Positions 15,657 through 24,425 of a stretch of DNA of 64,000 nt are shown in pieces. Both the position numbers and the translations under genes were made by a program. Source of the DNA: Ilumatobacter sp. (lineage in GTDB: Bacteria; Actinomycetota; Acidimicrobiia; Acidimicrobiales; Ilumatobacteraceae); NCBI GenBank assembly GCA_018666235.1, contig JABJAB010000001.1, positions 1 through 64,000 of the forward strand, in the 5' to 3' direction. Within the stretch, counting starts at the first letter, position 1. Each line of letters opens with the position of its first letter. The notes below the pieces were generated by a model, which was not told the DNA's origin, did no database searches, and saw only the letters and a program-made list of their open reading frames with translations.

Positions 15657-16355
15657 TCAGTCTTTCGCGGACAGAATCCGGCGGGCTTCGGCAAGATCAC
15701 TCATCGCCTTGGCCGCGTCGATGTCCGCGCCACCGTGGTCGGGGTGCACTTCGCGCATCTGGACCCGGAATGCTCGGGTGACCTCACGGTTCGAGGGCTT
15801 CTTGCTCCCGAGTTCAAATCCGAGAATGCCCAGCGCCCAGCCAAGCGGATCGGCCATTGCTTCCAGCGTGGTGGTCTGCGACCCGGCAAGGTGGGCGATG
15901 AATGAGGCGCCAATTGGTCCACGCCAACGCGCCGACTTCTGTAGCACGTCCAGCACACCACGTCGGTGCTCCGGCGCAAGGCGCTCGGCGGCATACACCG
16001 CACCGAGCACTTGACTGAGGTCCGTGCCGATGCTGTTGAAATCGAAGTGGATCTCGTCGCCGTCGCCGACCAACCGATGGTGACTCACGGCGAGGCCGTG
16101 CCGGTCGATCTGGAATCGGTGCCGCAGTCGCGGTTGGACCACACGTTGACCGTCACCTACTTCGTTAATCAGCCGGTGGACATCACCGATCTGATCATCA
16201 TCGATGCCACCGAGGTGCGCGGCAATCACCGCACCGATGAGGAGGCCGCCGAACCCTGGAGCAGGGTCGACCGGGAGCACCATGTGACCGAGCGCGACAC
16301 GTCGCGTCGGCACCGTTGGCCGTGTGTGCCAGATCTCGAGTTCGGCAAGGAGCAC
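15657..16355 (-). CDS. Protein with C-terminal J domain (DnaJ-like)
   Basis: 232 aa. The last 60 residues form a J domain with the HPD tripeptide (VHPDHGG) that stimulates DnaK ATPase, preceded by the expected helix II. The first 165 residues are a separate domain not recognised, with no glycine/phenylalanine-rich or zinc region of classical DnaJ. It may recruit Hsp70 to a specific client. GTG 16355 is 10 bp after the upstream stop, and the three genes 17139-15057 on this strand look like one operon. Confidence 0.75.
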   Translation of the reverse strand: MLLAELEIWHTRPTVPTRRVALGHMVLPVDPAPGFGGLLIGAVIAAHLGGIDDDQIGDVHRLINEVGDGQRVVQPRLRHRFQIDRHGLAVSHHRLVGDGDEIHFDFNSIGTDLSQVLGAVYAAERLAPEHRRGVLDVLQKSARWRGPIGASFIAHLAGSQTTTLEAMADPLGWALGILGFELGSKKPSNREVTRAFRVQMREVHPDHGGADIDAAKAMSDLAEARRILSAKD

Positions 16356-16365
16356 GGAGATAAGT

Positions 16366-17151
16366 TCAGACGTACGGGCGGAGCAACGAACGGAGTTCTT
16401 GGGCCAACTCGATCACATCAGAGTCGCTGTCGCCGTGCCCGTCAGCGTCAACCATGATCCGCTTGACGATGCGATCGACCCCCGCAACCGCGCCAACCCA
16501 GGTGCGCGGCGCCAGAGCGTAAGGCGGATGCTTCTTATCAATGATGGCGTTCAGCTCGATGAGCTGCTTGCGCGACTTGGCGTCGATCGGGTCCTTGGCA
16601 AGCTTGTCGGCAGCGAGGAAGATGGTGCTCAGCGTTCCCTGCGGCGGCTCGTTCGCACCTGATTCGTCGGCCGTCATCAGCTCACCGGCTTCAATTGCGT
16701 CAAGCAGATCATCGACGGCATCCTCGGCATCGGCGGCAACCACGACAGTGGCGCCCTCCCATCGGAACGGCACCTCAGATTCGATGAGTGACTCGGTCAG
16801 GACCTTGCGGTCGGCGTCGGTCCACTCATCGAGATTGAACTCGGTCGACTCGGCATCTTCCTCGAGGACGATGGGGAACGGGCCGAGTTCCTGCTCGAGT
16901 CGCTCGAAAATGACGTCGACGCGCTCTTCATGCGTCTCAGGCACGACCAGCTCGGTGCCATCCCAACCGTGCGGGATGAACGCCTCGGCCATTGCTTCAG
17001 ACAGCTCGGCCTGCTGATCGAAGTTCCAGACGGTGACGTCGTAGTGCACTTTGACCACGGCGTCGTCAAACGGATCGAAGTCGATCGGATCACCGATACC
17101 CGCGGTCTCGTTCTGCTGCTCTGCGCCGCCGCCTTTGCTTACAAATGCCAC
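16366..17151 (-). CDS. Conserved acidic protein of unknown function
   Basis: 261 aa, strongly acidic (repeated D/E in FDPFDDAV, VLEEDAEST, DAEDAVDDLLDAIE). Two copies of a similar alpha/beta unit may be present: an early one around VWNFDQQAELSEAMAEAFIPHGW and a later one around ADRKVLTESLIESEVPFRW, both ending in a basic-hydrophobic WEG/WDG and a V-rich strand. No catalytic motif recognised. It overlaps the end of the peptidase gene by 13 bp and precedes the J-domain gene, so a role in the same process is likely. Confidence 0.6.
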   Translation of the reverse strand: MAFVSKGGGAEQQNETAGIGDPIDFDPFDDAVVKVHYDVTVWNFDQQAELSEAMAEAFIPHGWDGTELVVPETHEERVDVIFERLEQELGPFPIVLEEDAESTEFNLDEWTDADRKVLTESLIESEVPFRWEGATVVVAADAEDAVDDLLDAIEAGELMTADESGANEPPQGTLSTIFLAADKLAKDPIDAKSRKQLIELNAIIDKKHPPYALAPRTWVGAVAGVDRIVKRIMVDADGHGDSDSDVIELAQELRSLLRPYV

Positions 17152-18902
17152 GTGGGCACGCTATCTCTCAGGAACGCTGCTGTCCGCTTGAGCTCATCTT
17201 GCGTGTTGGCCGAATCGCGGAATCCGTGTCCTTCACCCTCGTAGACCACGAGCGTCACGACATCGCCCGCGCACTCGACGAGTCGTTCACTCTGTTCGAG
17301 CGGCACCACCGGATCCTCGCTGCCGTGAAAGACCAGCAGCGGCTTGGTGATCTGTTCGGCGCGGTTGACAGGCGAGAGTTCGACGAAAAGCTCCTGGTCC
17401 GTGCTGTCGCCGACCAGGGTGTCGGTGTAGTGCGCTTCGAAACGGTGGGTCACCTCGGCGAGCGCACGCACATCGCTGACGGGGTAGGACGTCACCCCTG
17501 CGGCGACGAGTTCGCTGTAATCAGCAAGCATCGCCACTACCGTCAGGCCACCCGATGAGGCGCCAATGACCACGGTTGTCTCGGGCGTTGCCCAACCCTC
17601 GGCATGCGCATGGCGGATCAGCGCAGCGGTGTCGTCCACGTCGAGGCGACCCCATTGTCCGTTCAGCGCACGCTGGTAGTCCCGGCCGTGGCCGGTCGTG
17701 CCGTGCGGGTCAACCACGAGGACGTCCCATCCACGGCTCCACCAATACGAGATGCGCGGACGGAAATCAGCCTGCCACTGGTCGGTCGGGCCCCCGTGCA
17801 CCCAGACGAGCGTCCGTCCCGCTCCGGCTGCGTACCGACGGGCGTGCAAGCCGTCGACCTCAATCACTGAGGGCTCGGGCAGCTCAAATTGGTCCCACCC
17901 TGCGGCCGGACCGACAGCGAGCACCGTCCGCGCCGGTTTGACAGAAAGATCGCTGAGGTCATAGGCCACGATTTGGGTGGGTGTCACCGCGCCCGATCGG
18001 AGGGCGACGAGAGTATCGCCGACCCAGGTGAGCTGACCGTGCCCACCCTTGCCGACGTTGGTCACCCGGCCGGATGAGCGGTCGACGACCACGAGGCGTC
18101 CGAAGCCGCCTTCGTTGCGACACAACGCCACATGCGAACAATCCGGACTGACCACGAAGCTGCGCTGGCCCATTCCCCACGTCGGGCCGGCTTGTTCTGC
18201 CGACTCGGCGAGAACCGACTCACCGTCGATGCGGACGTTGAGCCAGCCGCTTGCGTCGTCGACCCACACCCGGGCCCCGTCGGGCACGAAACGCGGCTGC
18301 TGTACTGCTGCATCGCGTGGTTGCCACCGGGATAATTCGCCCGACTGCACCGTGCAGGTCACCACACCAGCGCCGTCCCATGGCATGTCCGGCGGGCTCC
18401 ACCCCTGCCACACCACGGTGGACGAACACGGTGACACCACTGGGTCGAAACAGAACGAGTCGGAACCGTTGTCGAAACGCACCGGCGCAACCGCGCGCAC
18501 GTCGACATCCATTCCCTGTTGCCATACCTCGGCATCGTCGACGGCGAACACGAAGTACTCGCCGTTTGGCGCCACGTTCGGCGCCCGGCACTCACGACCG
18601 AGCGCAGTGAGTTGCACCGCTGCACCACCGATCGGCTGCCACCAGATCTCACCGTCGACCGCTGCGTAGACGACTCCCAGTCCGCTGGGATGCCAGCAGA
18701 AGCACCCCCCACCCATTCCCCGGCCCGGCGCCGGGTCAGGGCCCGTGGAGAAGAGACGCTCTGCGCCGCCATCCGGCGAGATCACCATGATGGAGGCAGC
18801 GCCGCGCCACCGCTGCACGAACGCCACCCTGCTGCCATCCGGCGACAATGTCGGCTCAGTCAGGTCACGTCCAGCGGTGAGCAGTTCGATCGGCACATGC
18901 AC
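17139..18902 (-). CDS. S9-family prolyl oligopeptidase-like peptidase
   Basis: 587 aa: an N-terminal beta-propeller of WD40/PD40-like repeats (about 10-340, e.g. LSPDGSRVAFV), then an alpha/beta hydrolase domain. The triad is Ser in VIGASSGG, Asp in HGSEDPVVP and His in GEGHGF. HGGP (oxyanion) is present. It probably cleaves short peptides, acyl-peptides or related amides in the cytosol; no signal peptide. GTG 18902 is chosen because a TAGATT box (18910-18915, minus) ends 7 nt before it, giving a leaderless mRNA. First gene of the 18902-15057 operon. Confidence 0.85.
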   Translation of the reverse strand: MHVPIELLTAGRDLTEPTLSPDGSRVAFVQRWRGAASIMVISPDGGAERLFSTGPDPAPGRGMGGGCFCWHPSGLGVVYAAVDGEIWWQPIGGAAVQLTALGRECRAPNVAPNGEYFVFAVDDAEVWQQGMDVDVRAVAPVRFDNGSDSFCFDPVVSPCSSTVVWQGWSPPDMPWDGAGVVTCTVQSGELSRWQPRDAAVQQPRFVPDGARVWVDDASGWLNVRIDGESVLAESAEQAGPTWGMGQRSFVVSPDCSHVALCRNEGGFGRLVVVDRSSGRVTNVGKGGHGQLTWVGDTLVALRSGAVTPTQIVAYDLSDLSVKPARTVLAVGPAAGWDQFELPEPSVIEVDGLHARRYAAGAGRTLVWVHGGPTDQWQADFRPRISYWWSRGWDVLVVDPHGTTGHGRDYQRALNGQWGRLDVDDTAALIRHAHAEGWATPETTVVIGASSGGLTVVAMLADYSELVAAGVTSYPVSDVRALAEVTHRFEAHYTDTLVGDSTDQELFVELSPVNRAEQITKPLLVFHGSEDPVVPLEQSERLVECAGDVVTLVVYEGEGHGFRDSANTQDELKRTAAFLRDSVPTWHL

Positions 18903-19027
18903 CTGTGCGAATCTACGCCGCTGACACACCCCAACCGGCCGGACTCCACGCGACCAAATGTCCCCAGCCGATGTCCCGAGCAGCCGACCGGCTGGGTCGT
19001 CACTGCCACGCTCGCTACTGTGCGGAA

Positions 19028-20017
19028 ATGTCCGAACGCGAAAACCCCGACCGCAACCTGGCCATGGAGCTCGTACGAGCCACCGAATCTGCCTGCCTCG
19101 CTGCTGCCCGTTGGGTCGGCCGCGGAGACAAGAACGCCGCCGACGGCGCGGCGGTCGAAGCGATGCGACTGTCGCTCTCCACGGTCGCGATGACCGGCAC
19201 CGTCGTCATCGGCGAAGGCGAGAAAGACGATGCTCCGATGCTGTACAACGGCGAGGAAGTCGGCGACGGCAGCCAGCCGGAAGTCGATGTCGCCGTCGAT
19301 CCGATCGACGGGACGACGCTCACCGCACTCGGCAAGACCAACGCCCTGTCCGTGATCGCCGTGGCGGATCGTGGCTCGATGCTCGATCCCGGGCCCTCGT
19401 ATTACATGAACAAGATCGCCGTCGGCCCGAACGCCGTTGGGGCCATCGACATCACGGCCAGCCCCACACAGAACCTGCGGTGGATCGCCAAGTCATCCGG
19501 CAAGGCGATCGGCGATCTCACATGTGTCATCCTTGACCGCCCACGACACGCCGAGTTGATCGACGAGGTGCGCTCCAGCGGGTGCCGCATCCGATTGATC
19601 ACCGACGGTGACGTCTACGGGTCCGTCGCGACCTGTTGGCCCGACGCCGGCGTCGATGTACTCATGGGCATCGGCGGCACCCCCGAGGCAGTTGTTTCCG
19701 CGGCGGCGATGAAGGCGATGGACGGCGAGATTCAGTGCCAGTTTCTCCCGCAGAGCGACGACGAGCGCACCGCGATGCTCGATGCAGGGTTCGACCTCGA
19801 TCGCATTCTGATGCAGGACGACCTGATCACGAGTGACAACTGCTTCTTCGCCGCCACCGGGCTCACCGACGGGGCATTGCTGCGCGGCGTGCGCTTCGAC
19901 AATCTCGGCGCCCGCACACAGAGCCTCGTGATGCGCTCACGCAGCGGCACGGTCCGCATGATCGATGCGCGGCATCGCATGAGCAAGCTGCGCGAGTTCG
20001 CAGCAATCGACTACTGA
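19028..20017 (+). CDS. glpX: Class II fructose-1,6-bisphosphatase
   Basis: Gluconeogenic enzyme that removes the 1-phosphate of fructose 1,6-bisphosphate. 329 aa, usual length. Metal and phosphate motifs of the GlpX family are clear: GEGEKDDAPMLYNGE, DPIDGTT and the GGTPE loop. ATG 19028 follows a TACTGT -10 box by 6 nt (19016-19021), so translation is leaderless; longer frames upstream overlap the divergent peptidase. In actinobacteria GlpX is normally the only FBPase. Confidence 0.95.
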   Translation: MSERENPDRNLAMELVRATESACLAAARWVGRGDKNAADGAAVEAMRLSLSTVAMTGTVVIGEGEKDDAPMLYNGEEVGDGSQPEVDVAVDPIDGTTLTALGKTNALSVIAVADRGSMLDPGPSYYMNKIAVGPNAVGAIDITASPTQNLRWIAKSSGKAIGDLTCVILDRPRHAELIDEVRSSGCRIRLITDGDVYGSVATCWPDAGVDVLMGIGGTPEAVVSAAAMKAMDGEIQCQFLPQSDDERTAMLDAGFDLDRILMQDDLITSDNCFFAATGLTDGALLRGVRFDNLGARTQSLVMRSRSGTVRMIDARHRMSKLREFAAIDY

Positions 20018-20165
20018 GCGAGGCGCGGTGAAGCGGGGCGAGTCTCCGCGCTCTGGAGGGCCGTGTTGTACCTAAAAAGACCGAGGACGGCTGGCTGGGG
20101 CTCTTCGTGCTCGGCATCACCGTCGCGGCATATCGCGCGTTCCATGACCGAGCGGCACCACTGCG
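20018..20165. other. Convergent intergenic region, no gene
   Basis: Between convergent glpX and the aldolase gene. A plus-strand frame here (VVPKKTEDGWLGLF...) has no start and continues as antisense to the aldolase, so it is not called. No clear terminator hairpin was seen. Confidence 0.4.
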
Positions 20166-20948
20166 TCAGCCGTCGAGCACACTCCGGCGGAGCCACTGGA
20201 AGACCCGCCACCCAGTGAGATCGGTGGACATCGTGGCGGCGGCAACGGCGGCGGCTCCGTCGGAGATCGCCTTGCCGTTGGGAGCCTTCACGTGCACTTC
20301 GGCGACCCGCTCTGCCATCACAAACCATCCGACCGCTTCTTCGACCGTGCGGCCGACCGTCAAGGATCCGTGGTTGCGAAGAATGCAGAACTTCGCGTCG
20401 CCCATCGCGGCCGCAATGCGCTTGCCGCCCTCGACCGAGAGGACCTCGACTTCTTCGTCGTCGAACAGCGCCTGGTCAAAGACGAACGCGGTCGACTCCT
20501 GGCTGAGCGCTCGGAACGGCTCGACGTTGGCCGACCATGGCGTGCCATATGCGGTATGCGTGTGACAGGCGCTCACGACATCGGGTCGCGCCTCCAGCAA
20601 AGGAGCGTGGATGTTGTATCCGGCCGTATTCACCGCACCGGTCGGGTTGCCGTCTTCGTCCATGACATCGCCACCGGGGCCGACCAAGACCAACCGATCA
20701 GGCGTCGCCGCGCTGAACGCCACACCCCAGTCGAGGAGCCAAAAATGATCGGTGAGGATCGGATCGCGTGCCGAGACGTGGCCGTCACCGAGTTGCCCCC
20801 ATCGTTGGGCACCAAAGATCCGGTACCCCAGGGCACACATCTCTTTGCGGTGGGCCCGTTCGTCCTCGGGTGAACGCTCAGCGCCATATCGCTCAACACC
20901 GGGGAAGCCTGGATAGCTGTCGTGCTTCTGGGCCGAGATCTCCGTCAT
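20166..20948 (-). CDS. Class II aldolase/adducin-family protein
   Basis: 260 aa. The zinc site shows as HTH in ACHTHTAYG and a later His in ILRNHGSLTVG; the GDGHVSARDP strand is also typical. Family members include fuculose- and ribulose-phosphate aldolases and adducin-like decarboxylases; this longer type with CALGYRIFG is common in actinobacteria and its substrate is unknown. ATG 20948 is leaderless (TACGCT at 20955-20960 minus, 6 nt before) and shares a symmetric promoter with the MOSC gene. Confidence 0.88.
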   Translation of the reverse strand: MTEISAQKHDSYPGFPGVERYGAERSPEDERAHRKEMCALGYRIFGAQRWGQLGDGHVSARDPILTDHFWLLDWGVAFSAATPDRLVLVGPGGDVMDEDGNPTGAVNTAGYNIHAPLLEARPDVVSACHTHTAYGTPWSANVEPFRALSQESTAFVFDQALFDDEEVEVLSVEGGKRIAAAMGDAKFCILRNHGSLTVGRTVEEAVGWFVMAERVAEVHVKAPNGKAISDGAAAVAAATMSTDLTGWRVFQWLRRSVLDG

Positions 20949-20954
20949 GTTGAC

Positions 20955-20973
20955 AGCGTAGAACTTCTACGAT
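20955..20973. promoter_or_regulatory. Symmetric bidirectional leaderless promoter
   Basis: Plus-strand -10 TACGAT (20968-20973) is 6 nt before ATG 20980. Minus-strand -10 TACGCT (20955-20960) is 6 nt before ATG 20948. Between and including them lies the perfect palindrome CGTAGAACTTCTACG (20957-20971). Both genes start within 31 bp of each other. Confidence 0.7.
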
Positions 20974-20979
20974 GAGCCA

Positions 20980-21555
20980 ATGCCTGCCGCATCGCCTGAC
21001 CTTTCCGGATCTGTACTCGCCGTGCATCGCAGCGGCGAGCACACGTTCTCCAAGCAGACCGTTGACGCGGTCACGCTGCTCCCGGGACTTGGCGTCGAGG
21101 GCGATGCCCATCTGGGCGCACGGGTCAAGCACCGATCACGCGTCGCTGCAGATCCCAACCAACCGAATCTCCGGCAGGTACATCTCGTCATGTCCGAATT
21201 GCTCGACGAAGTGGTCGAGGCGGGCCACCAGGTCGTGCCCGGTCAGCTTGGTGAGAACGTCACGACGACGGGACTGGATCTGGTCGGGTTGCCGGTCGGC
21301 TCGATGCTGCGTCTCGGCGACACTGCGCTGGTGGCGCTCACCGGCCTGCGCAACCCGTGCAAGCAGATTCGTAATGTCGGCGACGGCGTGTTGAAGATGA
21401 TGTTCGTCGACGGCGAACGCTACGGCCGGCCAGGCGAGCAAGTCGGGCGAACGGGCGTGATGGGCGTCGTCGTCGCTGGTGGCCCCATTCGGTCGGGCGA
21501 CCCAATCGAGGTGCGCTACCCCGCCGGTGTGCTCACACCGATGCAGAAGGTCTGA
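20980..21555 (+). CDS. MOSC-domain protein
   Basis: 191 aa, a single MOSC domain. The conserved Cys is in LTGLRNPCKQI, with GQLGENVTTTGLDL before it. MOSC domains of MoCo sulfurases and related proteins carry sulfur or bind molybdenum cofactor, and serve in MoCo modification or N-hydroxylated-compound reduction. No beta-barrel N-terminal domain is present, so it is the small standalone type. Leaderless start at ATG 20980. Confidence 0.9.
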   Translation: MPAASPDLSGSVLAVHRSGEHTFSKQTVDAVTLLPGLGVEGDAHLGARVKHRSRVAADPNQPNLRQVHLVMSELLDEVVEAGHQVVPGQLGENVTTTGLDLVGLPVGSMLRLGDTALVALTGLRNPCKQIRNVGDGVLKMMFVDGERYGRPGEQVGRTGVMGVVVAGGPIRSGDPIEVRYPAGVLTPMQKV

Positions 21556-21618
21556 GTCTGCAGCCATGGGCTCAATCGCTGATGGGAACTCCAACCGCTC
21601 GGGAAGCGTCCAACACAG

Positions 21619-22176
21619 ATGATCCGACGCGCGTTCCCCTTTGTCGTTGCGTTCGCCGCCCTTCTCGCTGCATGCGGATCCGATGACGCAGCGCCAATCG
21701 ACACCCTGCCCAATTCTGCGGCGAACGCGACGGTCGCACCATCAACCGCGCCCCCCATCACGGCAGTTGCGGTGACCGACCCGCCGGTCGGTGACAGCGG
21801 CCTGGACCCAGCCGAGGCCCAGGCTCAGCTCGATGCCGCTGTCGCTCTCTGGAACGCTCAGGGCCTCACGTCCTACACGATCGTCACCCAGCAGCTCTGT
21901 TTCTGTCCGCAGCAGGAGTGGTCGGACACCGTCGTCGACGGCGAAGTCACCGAGCATGTCGCGCTCACCGATGACGCGTTCTTCGACCCCGGCCCCGCCA
22001 CCATGTTGTCGCTGTTCACCGCCGTGCAGATGGTGATCGATGAGGGCTATGCCACGCTCGATCTGGAGTTCGATCCTGAGACCGGCGCCCTGGTCCGCTA
22101 CTTCGTCGACATTGACAGGCGGATGGCCGACGAAGAGTCCGGCGTCGAGGTCCTGTCACTCAAGCCGACCGGCTGA
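21619..22176 (+). CDS. Lipoprotein with DUF6174-like domain
   Basis: 185 aa. Signal peptide with lipobox ALLAAC (Cys19), so the mature protein is lipid-anchored outside the membrane. A Thr/Pro/Ala-rich linker (about 24-65) precedes a domain with LTSYTIVTQQLCFCPQQ, the CFC motif of DUF6174. Function unknown. ATG 21619 gives the best signal peptide. It converges on cobQ with 5 bp between. Confidence 0.8.
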   Translation: MIRRAFPFVVAFAALLAACGSDDAAPIDTLPNSAANATVAPSTAPPITAVAVTDPPVGDSGLDPAEAQAQLDAAVALWNAQGLTSYTIVTQQLCFCPQQEWSDTVVDGEVTEHVALTDDAFFDPGPATMLSLFTAVQMVIDEGYATLDLEFDPETGALVRYFVDIDRRMADEESGVEVLSLKPTG

Positions 22177-22181
22177 ACGAA

Positions 22182-23609
22182 TCAGGACGACTGCGTCAGG
22201 CGGCGCAACAAGTTCGTGTCGAGGTGCGCTTCGACGGCATCGGCCAGTTGCACGAACGTCTCGTCAAGCACATCGCGCGCGACCACTCCCAATGTTGCTT
22301 CGATGAAGACAGGGTGTTCGAACAATCCGTGCACCGTGGTCGCAGTGACGTTCCCCAACTGCCACGCGACGGGACCATTGGGCGACGTCGCAACCACCAG
22401 GTCGTCGCCACCGTCCACGACCCCGTTGCGGATCTCGTAGCCGTCGTAGGTCTGGCGTCCTGCATCACCGTGGTTGAAGTCGATGGCCACATGAGCGGCA
22501 AGCTTCTTTGGCTGCATCGTCGTCCGGAGCGGCAAGAGGCCAAGCATGCGGGTCGGACCGCCGGTCCCGTGACGCCTACCTTCGACACCGTGAGGATCAT
22601 CGAGTCGATCGCCGAGCATCATCGCCCCGCCGCACACTCCGATGATCGGCATGCCCGCGTCCGCAGCCCGCACCACAGCGTCGGCAAGGCCCTGCTCGCG
22701 CATCCACTCCATGTCGGCGGCGACGTGCTTCGAGCCCGGCAGGATCACGACGTCCGCCCCGAGGATCGACCGCGGGTCGGCAGACCACCGCACATTCGCA
22801 ACGTGGCTCAGCACATGGAACTCGTCAAGGTTGGACCCGAACGGCAGTCGAGGGATGGCCACAACGGGAGCGTCGATCGGCGCGTCGGTGTGCTCGCTCG
22901 CCCCTTCTTCTTGCGGCAGGCGGTGCGACAGCATCGGGACCGTTCCGGCGTGGACCATGCCCGTCATTGCAGTGAGCCGGTCGGGGCCGGGAGCCAACAA
23001 CAACGGGTCACCCCGGAACTTATTCAGGACGAATCCAGCCAGCCGGGAACGGGTTGCATCGGGCACCAGCGACCACGTGCCAAACAGGTGGGCGAACGAG
23101 CCACCGCGATCGATGTCGCTGACCAGCAAGGCCCCAGCATCGGCGTACTCGACCATGCGGTTGTTCACCTGATCGACCAGATTGATCTCGGCCGGGCTTC
23201 CCGCTCCCTCGATGACCACGAGGTCGAAGTCAGCCCTGAGCTCATCGAATGCCGATGCCATCGGGGCCCACAGCGCGTCGTGGCGTGCTTGCCACGGCGT
23301 GTCGGTCAGCGCTCGATCGACTTGGCCACGAACGATGACCTGGCTCTGCGTGTCAGCTTCGGGCTTGAGCAGAACAGGATTCATCCGGACGTCCGGCTCG
23401 ATGCCCGCAGCGCGCGCTTGCAGCCATTGCGCCACGCCGATCTCGCCAGAGCCGTGATCAGTCGCCACGACGCGCGCATTGTTGGACATGTTCTGCGCCT
23501 TGAACGGAGCGACCCGGACTCCCTCGCGCCGGAACCAGGCACAGAGCGCTGTCACCAGCAGCGACTTGCCGGCATCAGACGTGCAGCCAAGCACCATCAG
23601 CGGACGCAT
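22182..23609 (-). CDS. cobQ: Cobyric acid synthase
   Basis: Amidates four side chains of adenosylcobyrinate diamide with glutamine and ATP during B12 synthesis. 475 aa: an N-terminal dethiobiotin-synthase-like ATPase (LGCTSDAGKSLL, KAQNMSNNA) and a C-terminal glutamine amidotransferase with the nucleophile in GVCGGAMMLG and the catalytic His in VHGLFEHP. ATG 23609 has GGAGG just upstream; GTG 23639 would overlap the spacer behind btuD. Last gene of btuFCD-cobQ behind the B12 riboswitch, so salvage and late synthesis share one switch. Confidence 0.93.
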   Translation of the reverse strand: MRPLMVLGCTSDAGKSLLVTALCAWFRREGVRVAPFKAQNMSNNARVVATDHGSGEIGVAQWLQARAAGIEPDVRMNPVLLKPEADTQSQVIVRGQVDRALTDTPWQARHDALWAPMASAFDELRADFDLVVIEGAGSPAEINLVDQVNNRMVEYADAGALLVSDIDRGGSFAHLFGTWSLVPDATRSRLAGFVLNKFRGDPLLLAPGPDRLTAMTGMVHAGTVPMLSHRLPQEEGASEHTDAPIDAPVVAIPRLPFGSNLDEFHVLSHVANVRWSADPRSILGADVVILPGSKHVAADMEWMREQGLADAVVRAADAGMPIIGVCGGAMMLGDRLDDPHGVEGRRHGTGGPTRMLGLLPLRTTMQPKKLAAHVAIDFNHGDAGRQTYDGYEIRNGVVDGGDDLVVATSPNGPVAWQLGNVTATTVHGLFEHPVFIEATLGVVARDVLDETFVQLADAVEAHLDTNLLRRLTQSS

Positions 23610-23639
23610 CGTCCTCCATCCATCATCGTGTGCTCCCAC

Positions 23640-24425
23640 TCAGGCCGGGAAGCCGCGCCGCGGGACCACGATCACTTGGCCTTCATCGTGCTCAACGGTG
23701 ACACAGACGTGATAGATCTCGCCGAGTCGTTCGGCGGTGAGCACATCTTCGGCGCTGCCGGACACCACGACGGCGCCGTGGTGCAGCATCGTCAGGCGAT
23801 CGGTGTAGGTGCCAGCGAGTGTGAGGTCGTGCAATGCTGAGATGACGGTGAGCTGTTCGGTCTGACGGAGTTCCGTGACCAACTCGAGCGCTTGCTGTTG
23901 ATGACCAATGTCGAGTGCCGAGGTGGGCTCGTCGAGCAGCAGGATTGGCGCCTGCTGCGCAAGTGCACGAGCGAGCACGATCCGCTGGCGCTCGCCGCCA
24001 CTCAGTTCTCCCATCATGCGGTGCGCGAATTCTCCGAGGCGGAGCCGTTCGAGCACGTCGTCGACGATCGTTCGGTCGCGACGCGACGGCGAGCCGAAGT
24101 ATCCGATGTAGGGCGTCCTCCCGAGCAGCGCGTACTCGCGAGCCGTCATGTCATCGGGAATCAGTGGATCCTGCGACACATACGCAACGCGACCAGCACG
24201 CTCTCGATCGCTCATCGAACTCAGGGCGACGCCGTCCATCAGGATCTCGCCCGTGTGGCCCACGAGTCCGACAATTGCTTTCAGCAGCGACGACTTGCCA
24301 GCACCGTTCGGGCCGATCAACCCGAGCCACTCCCCCGACACGACAGTGTCGGAGTGACCTGTCAGCGCGAACGCCGAACGGCGCGAGTACTTCACACCCA
24401 CATCGACCAGGGTGAGCGTGCTCAT
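23640..24425 (-). CDS. btuD: Cobalamin ABC transporter ATP-binding protein
   Basis: 261 aa FecE/BtuD-type ATPase: Walker A GPNGAGKSS, Q-loop SQDPLIPDD, signature LSGGERQR, Walker B ILLLDEPTSALD and the switch His in SALHDLT. It drives import through the permease next door. ATG overlaps the stop of the permease (ATGA at 24422-24425). B12 as substrate is inferred from the riboswitch and the cob genes. Confidence 0.9.
   Translation of the reverse strand: MSTLTLVDVGVKYSRRSAFALTGHSDTVVSGEWLGLIGPNGAGKSSLLKAIVGLVGHTGEILMDGVALSSMSDRERAGRVAYVSQDPLIPDDMTAREYALLGRTPYIGYFGSPSRRDRTIVDDVLERLRLGEFAHRMMGELSGGERQRIVLARALAQQAPILLLDEPTSALDIGHQQQALELVTELRQTEQLTVISALHDLTLAGTYTDRLTMLHHGAVVVSGSAEDVLTAERLGEIYHVCVTVEHDEGQVIVVPRRGFPA

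Noticed and set aside
20060..20165. Frame VVPKKTEDGWLGLF... with a hydrophobic stretch
   Set aside because: No usable start and continues as antisense of the aldolase gene.
22224..23840. 538-codon plus-strand frame over cobQ
   Set aside because: Antisense of cobQ and btuD; low-complexity His/Arg-rich translation.
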